Below are positions 8,160 through 17,502 of a stretch of 49,882 nt of DNA, in pieces. A model generated the notes under the pieces. That model made no database searches, was not told the DNA's origin, and saw only the letters and a list, made by a program, of their open reading frames with translations. The stretch is from a virus. A program made the position numbers and the translations under genes. The stretch is taken from positions 1 to 49,882 of the IMG/VR virus record IMGVR_UViG_3300044720_000043; one strand, written 5' to 3'. How positions within the stretch are numbered: the stretch's first letter is position 1; every line of letters begins with the position of its first letter.

Positions 8160-8672
8160 ATGACCGAAGATCAAAAAGCGGGCCATCCGCTTGACAACCA
8201 GAACCGTATCGAACGGGCAATTCAATTAGAGGGATCGAAAGATCCCGATAAATTCAAGATGCCTGATGGCCGAACTTTGACAGAAGTTCGTAATGATGTT
8301 GCCATACTTCATGCGGACGAATATCAAAAGGAAATTCAGATGGTTGCTCACCGAACCAGAGAATCTTCGATTCCTGAATTTACCAAAGGTAAAGATTTAG
8401 TGATGACTAGAGTTGGAAACCTTGTTGATGTCACTTCTCCTCCTCCAATCGAAGATAATGTGACAATGGCCACATCTCGAACTACCTCTGAAGACATTGC
8501 AGCAGGAGTTATTAAATCTCCGGGATCATTTGAACCACCCAAATCCATGGAAGCTACTGGATCGTTTTCCGAACCTCTCGGTATGGCTAATGGCACATCT
8601 AATACAACTCCACCTGTCCCTGGAACTGTAAAGGCTTCAGAACCTGGTTCTATCGAAAGACCTGCTAAATAA
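8160..8672 (+). CDS. Unknown protein downstream of the tail tube gene
   Basis: 170 residues from the ATG at 8160, chosen because GGAG lies 8 bases upstream and it follows the tail tube stop; an earlier in-frame ATG at 8094 is inside that gene. The N-terminal half is charged and helical (NRIERAIQLEGSKDPDKF, TEVRNDVAILHADEYQKEI). The C-terminal 70 residues are Ser/Thr/Pro-rich and probably disordered. No family recognised. Its place suggests a tail accessory or chaperone partner. Confidence 0.6.
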   Translation: MTEDQKAGHPLDNQNRIERAIQLEGSKDPDKFKMPDGRTLTEVRNDVAILHADEYQKEIQMVAHRTRESSIPEFTKGKDLVMTRVGNLVDVTSPPPIEDNVTMATSRTTSEDIAAGVIKSPGSFEPPKSMEATGSFSEPLGMANGTSNTTPPVPGTVKASEPGSIERPAK

Positions 8673-8680
8673 TGACCTAA

Positions 8681-8761
8681 AAGATGGTACTACATAGGCA
8701 TATAACTATATTCATGACATCTACCATCTTAACTCTCAACGCGACCTACAATACCTAGTGG
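8681..8761 (+). repeat. Three-copy hairpin/AACGCGACCTA element, copy 1
   Basis: AAGATGGTA (8681-8689) pairs perfectly with TACCATCTT (8722-8730). Seven bases later comes AACGCGACCTA (8738-8748). Copies 2 (19169-19238) and 3 (36006-36085) share the stem, a 36-38 base gap between GATGG and CCATC, the 7-base gap and the 11-base box. It begins 9 bases after the upstream stop codon. CTAGTGG after the box is shared with copy 3 only. Confidence 0.85.
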
Positions 8762-8776
8762 TGAGTAAAATAGTAG

Positions 8777-8805
8777 TATACACGTGGAAATTTTTGTGTT
8801 ACTAT
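8777..8805 (+). promoter_or_regulatory. Promoter inside the tail module
   Basis: TATACA at 8777-8782, 17-bp spacer, TACTAT at 8800-8805 with TGT before it (extended -10). The -10 and spacer are the same as those of the minus-strand promoter at 23298-23326. It faces the structured stretch that ends in a terminator at 8959. Confidence 0.6.
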
Positions 8806-8811
8806 TAGTTT

Positions 8812-8959
8812 CGTGATTAAGGTAGCCTCCGAACTGCCTGACGCACATACGAGGGGCTTGGGCCTGCCACACACCGACTTAGGTCCCTCGTCCGCACTAT
8901 AGCGGCGCTTTCGCATGATACCCGCATTTGGCTCAAGGCTAGATGACGGGATTTTTTTT
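8812..8959 (+). ncRNA. Candidate small structured RNA (about 150 nt)
   Basis: The stretch between a promoter (8777-8805) and an intrinsic terminator (8921-8959) holds no plausible ORF and is richer in G+C than its flanks. Helices seen by eye: GGTAG (8821-8825) with CTGCC (8834-8838, one G-U); ACGAGGG (8849-8855) with CCCTCGT (8885-8891), perfect; CCGC (8892-8895) with GCGG (8902-8905); and the terminator stem. No tRNA pattern (no T-loop, no CCA). It could be an independent sRNA, or a 5' leader that attenuates the tail assembly chaperone gene starting at 8984. Confidence 0.55.
8921..8959 (+). terminator. Intrinsic terminator
   Basis: CCCGCAT (8921-8927) pairs with ATGACGGG (8943-8950, one bulged A), followed by A and eight T. 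It ends the candidate small RNA 25 bases before the next gene's ATG, so readthrough would have to supply the chaperone mRNA. Confidence 0.7.
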
Positions 8960-8983
8960 ACATGAATCTTCAAAGGAGATACC

Positions 8984-9841
8984 ATGACTGCAGAAACAAC
9001 AGTAACCGACAATCGATCCTCTGAAACAGTTAGACCATATCCAGTGAATAAACCATCATTCAAGGTGATGGATCGATTTCAAGATGGGGATACCAAGTAT
9101 TCCTTGATTTGTGAATTTAAGAGATTGGATTCTGATAATTTCCGGATTCTTCTCAAGAAGGAAGAGGCTACTGAGAGAATCACAGAAACAATGACCAAAA
9201 ATCGGTCTCGAGATCGATTAAGTGTGGATGAGGCACATTCTGAATTTTTCAATTCTTTAGCACTTCAGGGGATACTAGAATCCAACGAAGATGATGCGAA
9301 ACCGGAAATACTCAGTTACCAGCAAATGACTGAGATTGTTGTCGAACGGAAAATTGCTCTCAACGTTAAGTATTTGGATTGCAAGGCGATAGTCAAACAG
9401 ATTGTTGGAGCTGGAAAGCATGACTTTTTGTTTGAGAAACCCGGTCACATGGTTGTTGAATTCATGATCGGAGACCCTGAAGCACCTGATTTCAGATTGT
9501 TATTGAAGTTTCGAAGACCTGGACAAAATCGCCGGTCTAAATTCAGGGAAGGTTTTGCATATGGAATTACTGATCGTGCCGGCGATCTTCCAGTTGTAAA
9601 AACTATCATTGATTTATCCACTGGTGTTCATTTCATGGACGAATACTTTGAAACGGTTATCGTTGATCCAAACTATTCGAAAGTCGTTTTTCTTAAAGAC
9701 GATGGTACATTGGATCACGAATATGTTGAAGGAAACGACGATGACCGAAAACTTTTTCTGAAGTATTTCAATCCCCATTTTAAGGTGGAACAATCTGGAG
9801 CAATGGTTGCTACGTTTAGTAAATCAGGCCGGGAATCATAG
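8984..9841 (+). CDS. Tail assembly chaperone, short form (gpG-like)
   Basis: 285 residues, immediately before a second frame and the tape measure gene, the universal place of tail assembly chaperones. AAAGGAG precedes the ATG. Mixed alpha/beta; the end LFLKYFNPHFKV resembles the C-terminal part of long chaperone G proteins. The frame ends in TAG at 9839-9841. A coding-looking -1 frame begins just before this stop and runs to 10134, so a G-T fusion made by frameshifting is likely. Longer than lambda gpG (140 residues). Confidence 0.6.
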   Translation: MTAETTVTDNRSSETVRPYPVNKPSFKVMDRFQDGDTKYSLICEFKRLDSDNFRILLKKEEATERITETMTKNRSRDRLSVDEAHSEFFNSLALQGILESNEDDAKPEILSYQQMTEIVVERKIALNVKYLDCKAIVKQIVGAGKHDFLFEKPGHMVVEFMIGDPEAPDFRLLLKFRRPGQNRRSKFREGFAYGITDRAGDLPVVKTIIDLSTGVHFMDEYFETVIVDPNYSKVVFLKDDGTLDHEYVEGNDDDRKLFLKYFNPHFKVEQSGAMVATFSKSGRES

Positions 9842-10134
9842 AGGCTCTTTCGGCGTGGTCTTACACGTGGCACAAGGCAGACAATCCAGAAAAAGTCAAG
9901 CCTCCGAAAGAGCCATTTCATGTTGCCGTGGCCGAAGCATTGTGGTGGGATAGTCTTATTCAGAACAACTTTGTTCGGGCAAGTCCCCAAGAACTTGAAG
10001 GGATGGAACCAGGAATTATTTTTGCTCTAATGGGTTTGTGGCAAGGAAGAGCAAAGTATAACCAAGAATTAGTTCCAGATTCTTCTAAGAAATCGAAACC
10101 CAAAGTTTCTTCAAGAAAATCAGATGCAAGATGA
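9823..10134 (+). CDS. Tail assembly chaperone frameshift extension (gpT-like)
   Basis: Frame open from 9823 in -1 relative to the upstream gene. The coding-like text starts at once (IEALSAWSYTWHKADNP...) and continues into EALWWDSLIQNNF, LEGMEPGIIFALMGLW and a Lys-rich tail. The first normal in-frame start (GTG at 9928) would discard this well-formed N-terminal part, so synthesis by frameshift from the preceding gene is the better reading. Within the permitted overlap (9823-9841) no classical slippery heptamer is seen; GGCCGGGAATCA is the only candidate region. The end overlaps the tape measure start by 11 bases. Confidence 0.6.
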   Translation: MRPGIIEALSAWSYTWHKADNPEKVKPPKEPFHVAVAEALWWDSLIQNNFVRASPQELEGMEPGIIFALMGLWQGRAKYNQELVPDSSKKSKPKVSSRKSDAR

Positions 10135-13100
10135 TTACGACGTCGTTATAGGCGTAAACATCAATGACCATACTGCTGCTGGGGCCGCTTCAGTTCGTGG
10201 CAACATTGGAAAGATGTCTGAAGATGTCAGAAAATACGGAGACAAACAAGCAAGAGAATTCGGACGAATCTCCAAAGATATCTTTAACCAAACCGATCAA
10301 CATGTTACTAGATCCGCTAGCTCAATGATTAGTCGTTTGACTAGTGTTTTCGAAACGAACAATTTTCTTTTTCGGCAACTTGCTCGACAGACCGTTGGCA
10401 ATGTTGGTTATGTTGCAGCTGGTGTTGCTAAATTAGGGCTTTCATATAACCGATTTGGAAAAGACACTGAAGATTCTGGACATAAAGCAAAGGTAGCTTT
10501 AGAAACCATTAAATCCGCTATAGCTAGTTTAGGAACAGATCCATCGGCATTTCCAGCCGCTTTAAGGGCCACAAAAGATTTATCCGCCGCATACGAAGGT
10601 ATGGGTAAATCTGGGCAAGTTGCATCAGTTAAAGCTGGGGCCGCATTAGAAGATGCCGTTCATAAACGTGTCCTAAATCTGCAAACAGGATTGGTTAAAG
10701 CCCAAAATGATTTTGAAAAACTTAAGGTCGTTGGCAGTAAGAGTTCTGAAGCACTACGGGACAAGATAAATGATATTTCGGCATCTGCAAGACATTTGCT
10801 GGGTGGTGCAAATGTAGATGCTCCGTTTTTCAAATCTTTTATCAAGGCTAGAACTGAACAGGAAAAATATCTACTGGTTCTAGAAAAACTTGGGCCTAAA
10901 GCCGCAATAGCTTATTCTGGAAATCAAGCAGCCGTTGAAAAGCTTTCGTCAGCATATGTCAGATTAGAATCTAGAGCAGCTAAATCCTTAAACGTTCAGT
11001 CAACTGGAATCTCAAAAGCGGCTATAAGTGTTACAAACTACAAGAAAGAATTAAGCCAACTTGAAACGGCAGTCGCTAGTGCGGCAGGAAGCACTGACGA
11101 AGCCGCAATCGCAACTAAAGGCTTCTCGTCAGCCATGGTCGCTACCGGGGGAGTTGTGGCAATTGTGGTTGCTGCAATTCTTGCCGCAATAGCGGTTTTT
11201 GCTATTCTTACGATTGGAATTTATAAATCGTCTACGGCTGCTGCGACTTATGGAGATGAAATTTACAAACTGGCCTTGTCTACAGGATTAACGGTTAAAA
11301 CCCTGTCGACCTTAAGTGTCATTGCAAAGGAAACATCTACGGATGTAGATTCTCTTGCTAAGACATTTACAAGAACCCAAATTCAGATTCAGCGTGGATT
11401 AGATAAACCTTTTTCTGAAGCTGGAAGAGCTTTAAGAACATTGAAGATTAATTTCCAAGAACTCCGGAAAGCAAACCCAGATCAACAAATTTTTACACTG
11501 GCAAAAGCTTTCACGGAATTGAATAACCAAAATGTTCGAGCAACGGTTTCGCAGCAATTGTTTAGTCGTGATGCTGAACGACAGTCAAAAATGTTGGAGC
11601 AAATTGCTAACGGATTCACTATTGCCCAACAAAAAGCCAAGAAATATGGACTTGAACTTGATGAATCCGGAGCCGTTAAGGCTCATCTTGCTACCGTAGC
11701 TACTATGGACCTCAAACTTGCTTGGGAAGGTCTATGGGTTAGTTTGGGAATTAAGATTCTTCCTCAGCTTACGTCTCTGATGGAAGGATTAGTTAGCTTA
11801 ATTCTTAAATCTGGTGGGGCTTTTGAAGTTTTTGGTAAAATTGCCAATTTCGTTTTGCGGGAATTTCGAATCAATATAGAGGTTCTGAGAGAAGCTAAAT
11901 GGTACGAATTACTTCCTCCAATCTTTCCGGGTGCTATGGTGATGCATCGTAGGAAAGCTGAAGGAGTCATTAATCAAGAAGACAAAGATCGGGAAATCGA
12001 GTATGCTCAGAGAATTGCCGAATTAAAGAAACGTGGATTACAAGGAGATGATCAATATGCTGCTGGCAAGGGCGCAAAATCTCCTATGGATCGGCTTGAA
12101 GAACAGGTAAAACGCATCCGATTCGAAATTGAAGCCTTACAAAAAGTTGGTTCAAAGGAATTCAAACTTCGTTTTGAATTGGAAGAACTTCAAAAAGTTA
12201 AAGCTGGATTCGAATCCATATTCAAGCTTCGGAATGAGATGGGTTTGATCTTGGATGAACCTGTTCCACAATTCAGAGTATTTGGAACCCCTGAACAACA
12301 AAGACAGGATCTTGCTAATATTGAATCTTATGTCAAGCAGATGGATCGAATGAAATCCATCTTCGAAGGGGTTCGTAAAGTATCTAATGAACAAAGTGAC
12401 GCTTTGGCTGAATTAGCTCGAGTTCAGCAGGAAGCATTACTTCCAGTAGTTGATGCTGGAACATTGGCTGAAATTAAGTATCAGACTGCCATTCGAGACA
12501 GGGCTAAATCTGAAAAAGACTTAACAGCCAGTGTAATTGCCGAATCAAGACTTCGGAAAGATGCTGTTCAAGATGAAGTCGGATCGACTCTTAAAGCCTA
12601 TCAAACTTTACAAAGAGACCTTGGTCGGTCTCAAGATACCATCAGAGAACAACGAGCTCAAGATGCCATATTCTTGAGAATCATGAGAGGGGACCGAGAA
12701 ACTGAGCAAGGAATTCGTCAAAGCATTCAAGATCGGATGGGAACTATAAATGCTCCAGTAGTTCCAACCGAACTTATGACTATTGCGGCACATGCCGCTA
12801 CAATTGACCTAAATGTGGCTGCAATTGCTGAAAAGATCGGAGCTAATGCAAGAAATACTTCCACTTCAACAATAAGTTCTCCTGCATCTGAGACTAGTTA
12901 TGCCAGGTCAAAACTGGTTCGTCGTAATCCCGATGGTACCGTTACCATGATTTATGACGACGATTCAGCTGATGCCATTAAATCTCAAACTACGGATCCT
13001 GGTTATTTAAGAGAACGGATCATAACCGAAGCTCGACAAAGAGCCAGTGGAAATCGAACTGCGGCTGATCGCAAAGCGGTTCAAGATATTCTGGACAATC

Positions 13101-14968
13101 AGATGAAGCTTGAACAGACTTTGATTGATTTGGATACTGATTATCTAGACAACTATATTCGGATGCAGGTTGCCAGACGTGAAGCTGCACGCGCCACAGT
13201 TATTTCTATAATGTTGTTGGAAAATGATTTAAGAGATCTGGAAAATACTAATTCACAACTTTATAAGGATACTTGGTCAAATGCAGACAAAGCTCGGTTA
13301 GAAGCTCATGCTGCATTAAAAGCAGACATTATCAAACTGCAAAATGACATTGCTAATAACGGAGCTGATCAATCTGACAGAGAAAGAAAAGCCCATTTTC
13401 AAGCTATTCGAGATATTCAGGAAGCTTCTAATCAGGCAAGAGAATCCATGGTTTACAACCAGGTAAAGATTGCCGATGCTACTGTCTATCATGCCGAAAT
13501 TGCCAATGCTAAGGTAACTGAATTTTTGGCTAATCAAAGAAGCATTACCGATGTTATTGCCGATTATAAGGTGGCAGTTGTTGACAAAACCTTCTCAATA
13601 ATCGACATGGCATTGGATAAAATAACCAGTAAGATGGGTATACTGGGAAGCTTGGTAAAAGATCTTTTGAGTGGTTTTATCAGATTAGCCCTATCTCCAT
13701 TCTTCAAACTGTTGATGGGTGGAGGTAACGGAGGTAATTCTTTTGGTTCATTCAGAAATGTCGTTCAAGGAAATTTTGGTCCAAACAACAATTCTCAAAC
13801 ATCAGGTGGATCAAATCTTCTTAAGACCTTATTACCAGGATTATTTGGTGGAGGCGGAAATTCGGCTTCTTCAGCTTCTATGCCTGGATCTGTTTCGAAT
13901 GTTACTTCCGCCACCCCATGGCGTGATTGGGCTGCCAAAAATTTCCCAATAGATGCTGGATTAGCAGGAACTAAGTACGGCTCGTCATTCGGTGGTCTTG
14001 GAGTTGCCTTTGGTCAAATGGCTTCTATGCTAGGTCTCACAACGGGAGCTGGACTTGGTGCAATGGCTGGCGGACAATCTAAGGCTGGTCAAATACTTGG
14101 AATGCTTGGTGGTGCCGGCATTGGTGGTGCTCTTGGTATGGCAGCTTTCACTGCTATGGGAGGATTGGTTTCTCCGGCTCTTGCCGGATTCATGGCAATC
14201 GCTGGTCCAGCTGTTCTGATTGCAGGTCCGCTTCTAATTGCTGGTGCTATTATTCTGGCAAAGAATAAAGCTCGGCAGATGGAAGAAAAGAAACGAAACG
14301 AATGGGGTACTGACGCTCAGGCAAATATTCTTCAACTTTTGGCTCAAGCTCGAACTGGTGATATTACCGTGGCTCAAGCTAAAGTTGAATGGGATAAAAT
14401 CGGAGCTGCTTACATGGCTCAGGTCAATACTCTAAAAGATTCTAAGACTCGGAGAAATGCCACTCTTTGGTGGGAACAAGTTTCAGGTCGGGTAGTAGAT
14501 CCGGGTGGTAAGACGATCGCTATCTGGCCATTGATTGAAGAAGCCGCTAGAGCTTCAGAGGGAAGAGCTAATGACCGAGTTCGAATGAATCCAGTGTTTG
14601 CTTCAGGAGGAATCAGCCACATAGACCAGCTGATTAAGGTAAGACCTGGGGAAGGGGTCAAGTATCCTGGAACTAACGTGGTTCATACTATTTTTGGAAA
14701 AGATTTGGGGTATGATTCTCAGTACATGTATGCTCCAAAGGGAACTAAGATTCTGAACCGGCAAGAGATGGCTACGGCTGAACCTCATCAACATGGAGGA
14801 ACGGTAGGAGAATCGGCAAGTTCTGAAGAATCCATTCTACATATTGATTCTTTGGAGGTAAATCTTGACAAAGACGGATTAGCAGAAGCTGTAATTAAGA
14901 GTAGGAAATTTAAGAAAGCCGTTATTCACAACTATAAATTGGGGGTCAAGGAAAGAAAAATCGTCTAA
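10124..14968 (+). CDS. Tape measure protein
   Basis: 1614 residues, the longest gene in the window. Long helical and coiled-coil stretches rich in Ala, Gln, Lys and Glu. A hydrophobic segment at about residues 335-370 (VAIVVAAILAAIAVFAILTI), and a Gly/Ala-rich hydrophobic region near residues 1300-1400 (GMLGGAGIGGALGMAAF; GPAVLIAGPLLIAGAIIL). The C-terminal part is globular. By the usual relation of about 1.5 angstrom per residue a tail of roughly 200-240 nm is implied (inference). No peptidase or lysozyme motif was recognised. Acts in the tail lumen, setting tail length and entering the host envelope. Confidence 0.92.
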   Translation: MQDDYDVVIGVNINDHTAAGAASVRGNIGKMSEDVRKYGDKQAREFGRISKDIFNQTDQHVTRSASSMISRLTSVFETNNFLFRQLARQTVGNVGYVAAGVAKLGLSYNRFGKDTEDSGHKAKVALETIKSAIASLGTDPSAFPAALRATKDLSAAYEGMGKSGQVASVKAGAALEDAVHKRVLNLQTGLVKAQNDFEKLKVVGSKSSEALRDKINDISASARHLLGGANVDAPFFKSFIKARTEQEKYLLVLEKLGPKAAIAYSGNQAAVEKLSSAYVRLESRAAKSLNVQSTGISKAAISVTNYKKELSQLETAVASAAGSTDEAAIATKGFSSAMVATGGVVAIVVAAILAAIAVFAILTIGIYKSSTAAATYGDEIYKLALSTGLTVKTLSTLSVIAKETSTDVDSLAKTFTRTQIQIQRGLDKPFSEAGRALRTLKINFQELRKANPDQQIFTLAKAFTELNNQNVRATVSQQLFSRDAERQSKMLEQIANGFTIAQQKAKKYGLELDESGAVKAHLATVATMDLKLAWEGLWVSLGIKILPQLTSLMEGLVSLILKSGGAFEVFGKIANFVLREFRINIEVLREAKWYELLPPIFPGAMVMHRRKAEGVINQEDKDREIEYAQRIAELKKRGLQGDDQYAAGKGAKSPMDRLEEQVKRIRFEIEALQKVGSKEFKLRFELEELQKVKAGFESIFKLRNEMGLILDEPVPQFRVFGTPEQQRQDLANIESYVKQMDRMKSIFEGVRKVSNEQSDALAELARVQQEALLPVVDAGTLAEIKYQTAIRDRAKSEKDLTASVIAESRLRKDAVQDEVGSTLKAYQTLQRDLGRSQDTIREQRAQDAIFLRIMRGDRETEQGIRQSIQDRMGTINAPVVPTELMTIAAHAATIDLNVAAIAEKIGANARNTSTSTISSPASETSYARSKLVRRNPDGTVTMIYDDDSADAIKSQTTDPGYLRERIITEARQRASGNRTAADRKAVQDILDNQMKLEQTLIDLDTDYLDNYIRMQVARREAARATVISIMLLENDLRDLENTNSQLYKDTWSNADKARLEAHAALKADIIKLQNDIANNGADQSDRERKAHFQAIRDIQEASNQARESMVYNQVKIADATVYHAEIANAKVTEFLANQRSITDVIADYKVAVVDKTFSIIDMALDKITSKMGILGSLVKDLLSGFIRLALSPFFKLLMGGGNGGNSFGSFRNVVQGNFGPNNNSQTSGGSNLLKTLLPGLFGGGGNSASSASMPGSVSNVTSATPWRDWAAKNFPIDAGLAGTKYGSSFGGLGVAFGQMASMLGLTTGAGLGAMAGGQSKAGQILGMLGGAGIGGALGMAAFTAMGGLVSPALAGFMAIAGPAVLIAGPLLIAGAIILAKNKARQMEEKKRNEWGTDAQANILQLLAQARTGDITVAQAKVEWDKIGAAYMAQVNTLKDSKTRRNATLWWEQVSGRVVDPGGKTIAIWPLIEEAARASEGRANDRVRMNPVFASGGISHIDQLIKVRPGEGVKYPGTNVVHTIFGKDLGYDSQYMYAPKGTKILNRQEMATAEPHQHGGTVGESASSEESILHIDSLEVNLDKDGLAEAVIKSRKFKKAVIHNYKLGVKERKIV

Positions 14969-15591
14969 TGCCAAGAGAAATTCGACCAGAATTAGAGGAT
15001 TTATTAGCAACTCCTCATTGCGGGGCTCATACAACATTGGATATTATTCTTGTTGATGAATCAGAATGGTTCTTTTCAACTGGAGAAATTTTTGTAGATC
15101 GGTTTGACAAGACTCAACAATATTCGGCTCGTCTTGAAAGAGACGTTGGTGAATTAGACTTGAGTCTTGGAGTTGACGTCGACATGCAGGAATTCGAAGT
15201 AACCAATGTTGATCCTACATTTGGTCAAAAACAGACAAAAGCTATTCGAGAATTGGACGAAGCTAAAGCAGTTACTGGCATATTGTTCATAGATCCAGAC
15301 TTTCCTTCAACAGAAGCTATTTGGGATGCAAAGATGCCTGGTAAACTTTTCATTGGAGAAATCTCTGATTCTTCGGTTTCTATGACTCTGATGTCATCTA
15401 TAGATTCGGTTGTTGTTTCTGGACGAACAATTGCTGATGAATTCCAATGGAGAGAACCAATTAGCACTGTTCCACTTTTAGACCCCAATGATTCTATTCA
15501 TCCTGGAATTGGTACAAGCGGGGGAAATCAAGTTGGCAACTGGAAAGGTCGCTACGGAGACGAAATAATTTCACCTTACCTGATGATGTAA
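14968..15591 (+). CDS. Distal tail-region protein
   Basis: 207 residues, start ATG overlapping the tape measure stop by one base. Beta-rich: TTLDIILVDESEWFFSTGEI, LERDVGELDLSLGVDVDMQE and KLFIGEISDSSVSMTLMSS. Directly after the tape measure gene, where distal tail or hub-linking proteins are encoded. No named family recognised; assignment by position and composition. Confidence 0.5.
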   Translation: MPREIRPELEDLLATPHCGAHTTLDIILVDESEWFFSTGEIFVDRFDKTQQYSARLERDVGELDLSLGVDVDMQEFEVTNVDPTFGQKQTKAIRELDEAKAVTGILFIDPDFPSTEAIWDAKMPGKLFIGEISDSSVSMTLMSSIDSVVVSGRTIADEFQWREPISTVPLLDPNDSIHPGIGTSGGNQVGNWKGRYGDEIISPYLMM

Positions 15592-15606
15592 AGAAAGGAT
15601 ACTACC

Positions 15607-17499
15607 GTGGATCGAATTTCAAATTTCTGGGAATGGAAAAACCCCGTCACAGCCAAGAAAACCGTATTGGTTTTTCAACCAATTAGTGGTCCATCTCAAT
15701 CGCGGAGTTTTGGCGACAATGTCCCAATTCATGAATGGGAACTTGGCGCTGCTGACAGTTCTCATGAAGAGTTTACAGAAGTGAAAGCTTTCTGGGATTC
15801 TCACTACCCAGGAGATACTTTTGAACTTTTTGATCCACAATCTGAAGAGATCAGAATTTTTGAATTTGATTCAGATTTCAGTTTACACTATAATGATGCA
15901 GATAGCTATTCGTGGAGTGTCAGAATCAGAGAGGTCTTTCCGTACGAAGTCATCATTCCTCTTGCTCCTGATGTTCCAGAACTTTCATTGGCCCTTGGCA
16001 GCGTGCTTATAACAACAACGCCGACGCCCAGAGCGACTGGCTATCGCGTCGAACGCAGTCCGACAGGTGAGAATGACTGGTCGCTTGTAGGAGGTTCAGA
16101 GGTAAGTGTTACAACAGGAGAAGCTCTTGCATTAGAGGACAACCCAGAAGATGGCATATGGGATTACCGTGGACGTGCTTTCAATGCATACGGAGTTTCC
16201 GATTGGACTGGAGTACAAACCATTGAAGTGACTGGCCCGTTTGAAGCGAATGATTATTCAGGATTGCTGAAATGGCGCAACCCTCTGGCCATTGCACTTT
16301 CCGATGCGGTAGCCGTTGCATCGTTCCCGGACTCAAGCCCGGCCAATGACCCATCTGTTCAAGCCGACGCCGCAAAGCAGCCAATTTTTTATCTGACTGG
16401 CGGGCAAAATAACAAGAGGCGCGTCGTGTTCGACGGTGCAAATGACTTCCTTGAAGATACACGGCTAACGGCTCTGCGAGAACTCTATATTCTCGTGAAA
16501 CACGCAACAGGAACATCTGCTAACGGCCCGGTAATGATTGGTGACGACTCTACCTATCCCTTCCTAGGTGAGTCTGGCACTGCACTTTTTGCCTCGGGTC
16601 CGGGAGGCGCTCAAGCACTTTATGGCGATAGTCAATTCTACGTAAATGGTCGATTAGCCAATTACACTCTTGAAAAAAAGTCGACAGACTGGACTCTGTA
16701 TTCGATTGTCACTAGCATTGCAGCTGCTGAAAAATACCTCTTTAATGACCGCAATGCATACTTTTATAATGGCGAGTTTGGAGAAGATATTCATTACAGC
16801 GATGTACATGGAAAGACAGACCGACACGCCATCAATGCCCACTTCGCTGATCCTGACGGCTGGGCAATGGATCTGGCCGTGCAGTCGCAGCCTCCAGCAA
16901 ATACGAAGTTCTTGTTCTCAGGAAATTCGATTCTGCAAGAGGGCACCATTGTTATGCTCCTCATGCAAGCCATGAATCCGGCAAGCAGCCCACCATTCAA
17001 CTGGGCCGCTGCAGGAGCTACAACTCAGGATATGGCTACCAATGCTTCTGGCAGTGAAGATGCTGGCTTTGATGGTTCAAAAGATTTCAACGTTCTTGTC
17101 GGGTGGGAAATCTCCAACGACTTGGCAAATACCGACCTAGGAAGTACAGATACAACCACAGCGGCAAACGCAGCCTACACCGCCATTGCTAACTATTATG
17201 CGGCTCGCAAGGCTGCACATCCTACGGAAAAAATAGTTGTTATACCATGCCTGCCTCGTAACTCAAATCTGCATGCCTCTATGACTGGGGCCGATTTTGA
17301 GTTCATGATGAATATCGTAAACGCCGGTCTAGTTGACAACTGGGCAACGTTTGGCGATGTGCTAGCTGACTTCTCAGCGTTCGCGGCGATATATCTTGCC
17401 AGCCTCTCAGCTGATGGAACGCACCCCAATGATGGCGGAAAGAAAGAAATTGCACGGGCACTGATTTCGGCTGTGGGTGCTCTGAATTTAGGTATTTAA
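15607..17499 (+). CDS. Tail protein with SGNH/GDSL hydrolase domain
   Basis: 630 residues, GTG start after AAAGGAT. Residues 1-120: minor-tail-like beta domain. About 125-210: fibronectin III-like (TGYRVERSPTGENDWSLV). About 215-430: concanavalin/LamG-like (VVFDGANDFLED). About 434-630: SGNH hydrolase with FSGNSIL (Ser441, Asn440), AGATTQDM, GWEISND (Gly499, Asn504) and ADGTHPND (Asp603, His606), i.e. all four blocks. Such domains de-esterify glycans; here probably host surface polysaccharide during adsorption. From about 15985 G+C and codon use rise abruptly, marking a horizontally acquired receptor-binding part fused to a resident N-terminus. Confidence 0.8.
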   Translation: MDRISNFWEWKNPVTAKKTVLVFQPISGPSQSRSFGDNVPIHEWELGAADSSHEEFTEVKAFWDSHYPGDTFELFDPQSEEIRIFEFDSDFSLHYNDADSYSWSVRIREVFPYEVIIPLAPDVPELSLALGSVLITTTPTPRATGYRVERSPTGENDWSLVGGSEVSVTTGEALALEDNPEDGIWDYRGRAFNAYGVSDWTGVQTIEVTGPFEANDYSGLLKWRNPLAIALSDAVAVASFPDSSPANDPSVQADAAKQPIFYLTGGQNNKRRVVFDGANDFLEDTRLTALRELYILVKHATGTSANGPVMIGDDSTYPFLGESGTALFASGPGGAQALYGDSQFYVNGRLANYTLEKKSTDWTLYSIVTSIAAAEKYLFNDRNAYFYNGEFGEDIHYSDVHGKTDRHAINAHFADPDGWAMDLAVQSQPPANTKFLFSGNSILQEGTIVMLLMQAMNPASSPPFNWAAAGATTQDMATNASGSEDAGFDGSKDFNVLVGWEISNDLANTDLGSTDTTTAANAAYTAIANYYAARKAAHPTEKIVVIPCLPRNSNLHASMTGADFEFMMNIVNAGLVDNWATFGDVLADFSAFAAIYLASLSADGTHPNDGGKKEIARALISAVGALNLGI

Positions 17500-17502
17500 A
17501 AA

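Noticed and set aside
8806-8920. tRNA or tRNA-like gene
   Set aside because: No T-arm GTTCRA box, no anticodon arm of the right spacing and no CCA end; only unrelated helices.
16181-16516. Minus-strand ORF of 111 residues inside the SGNH tail gene
   Set aside because: Shadow frame in GC-rich sequence with a fully supported plus-strand gene over it.
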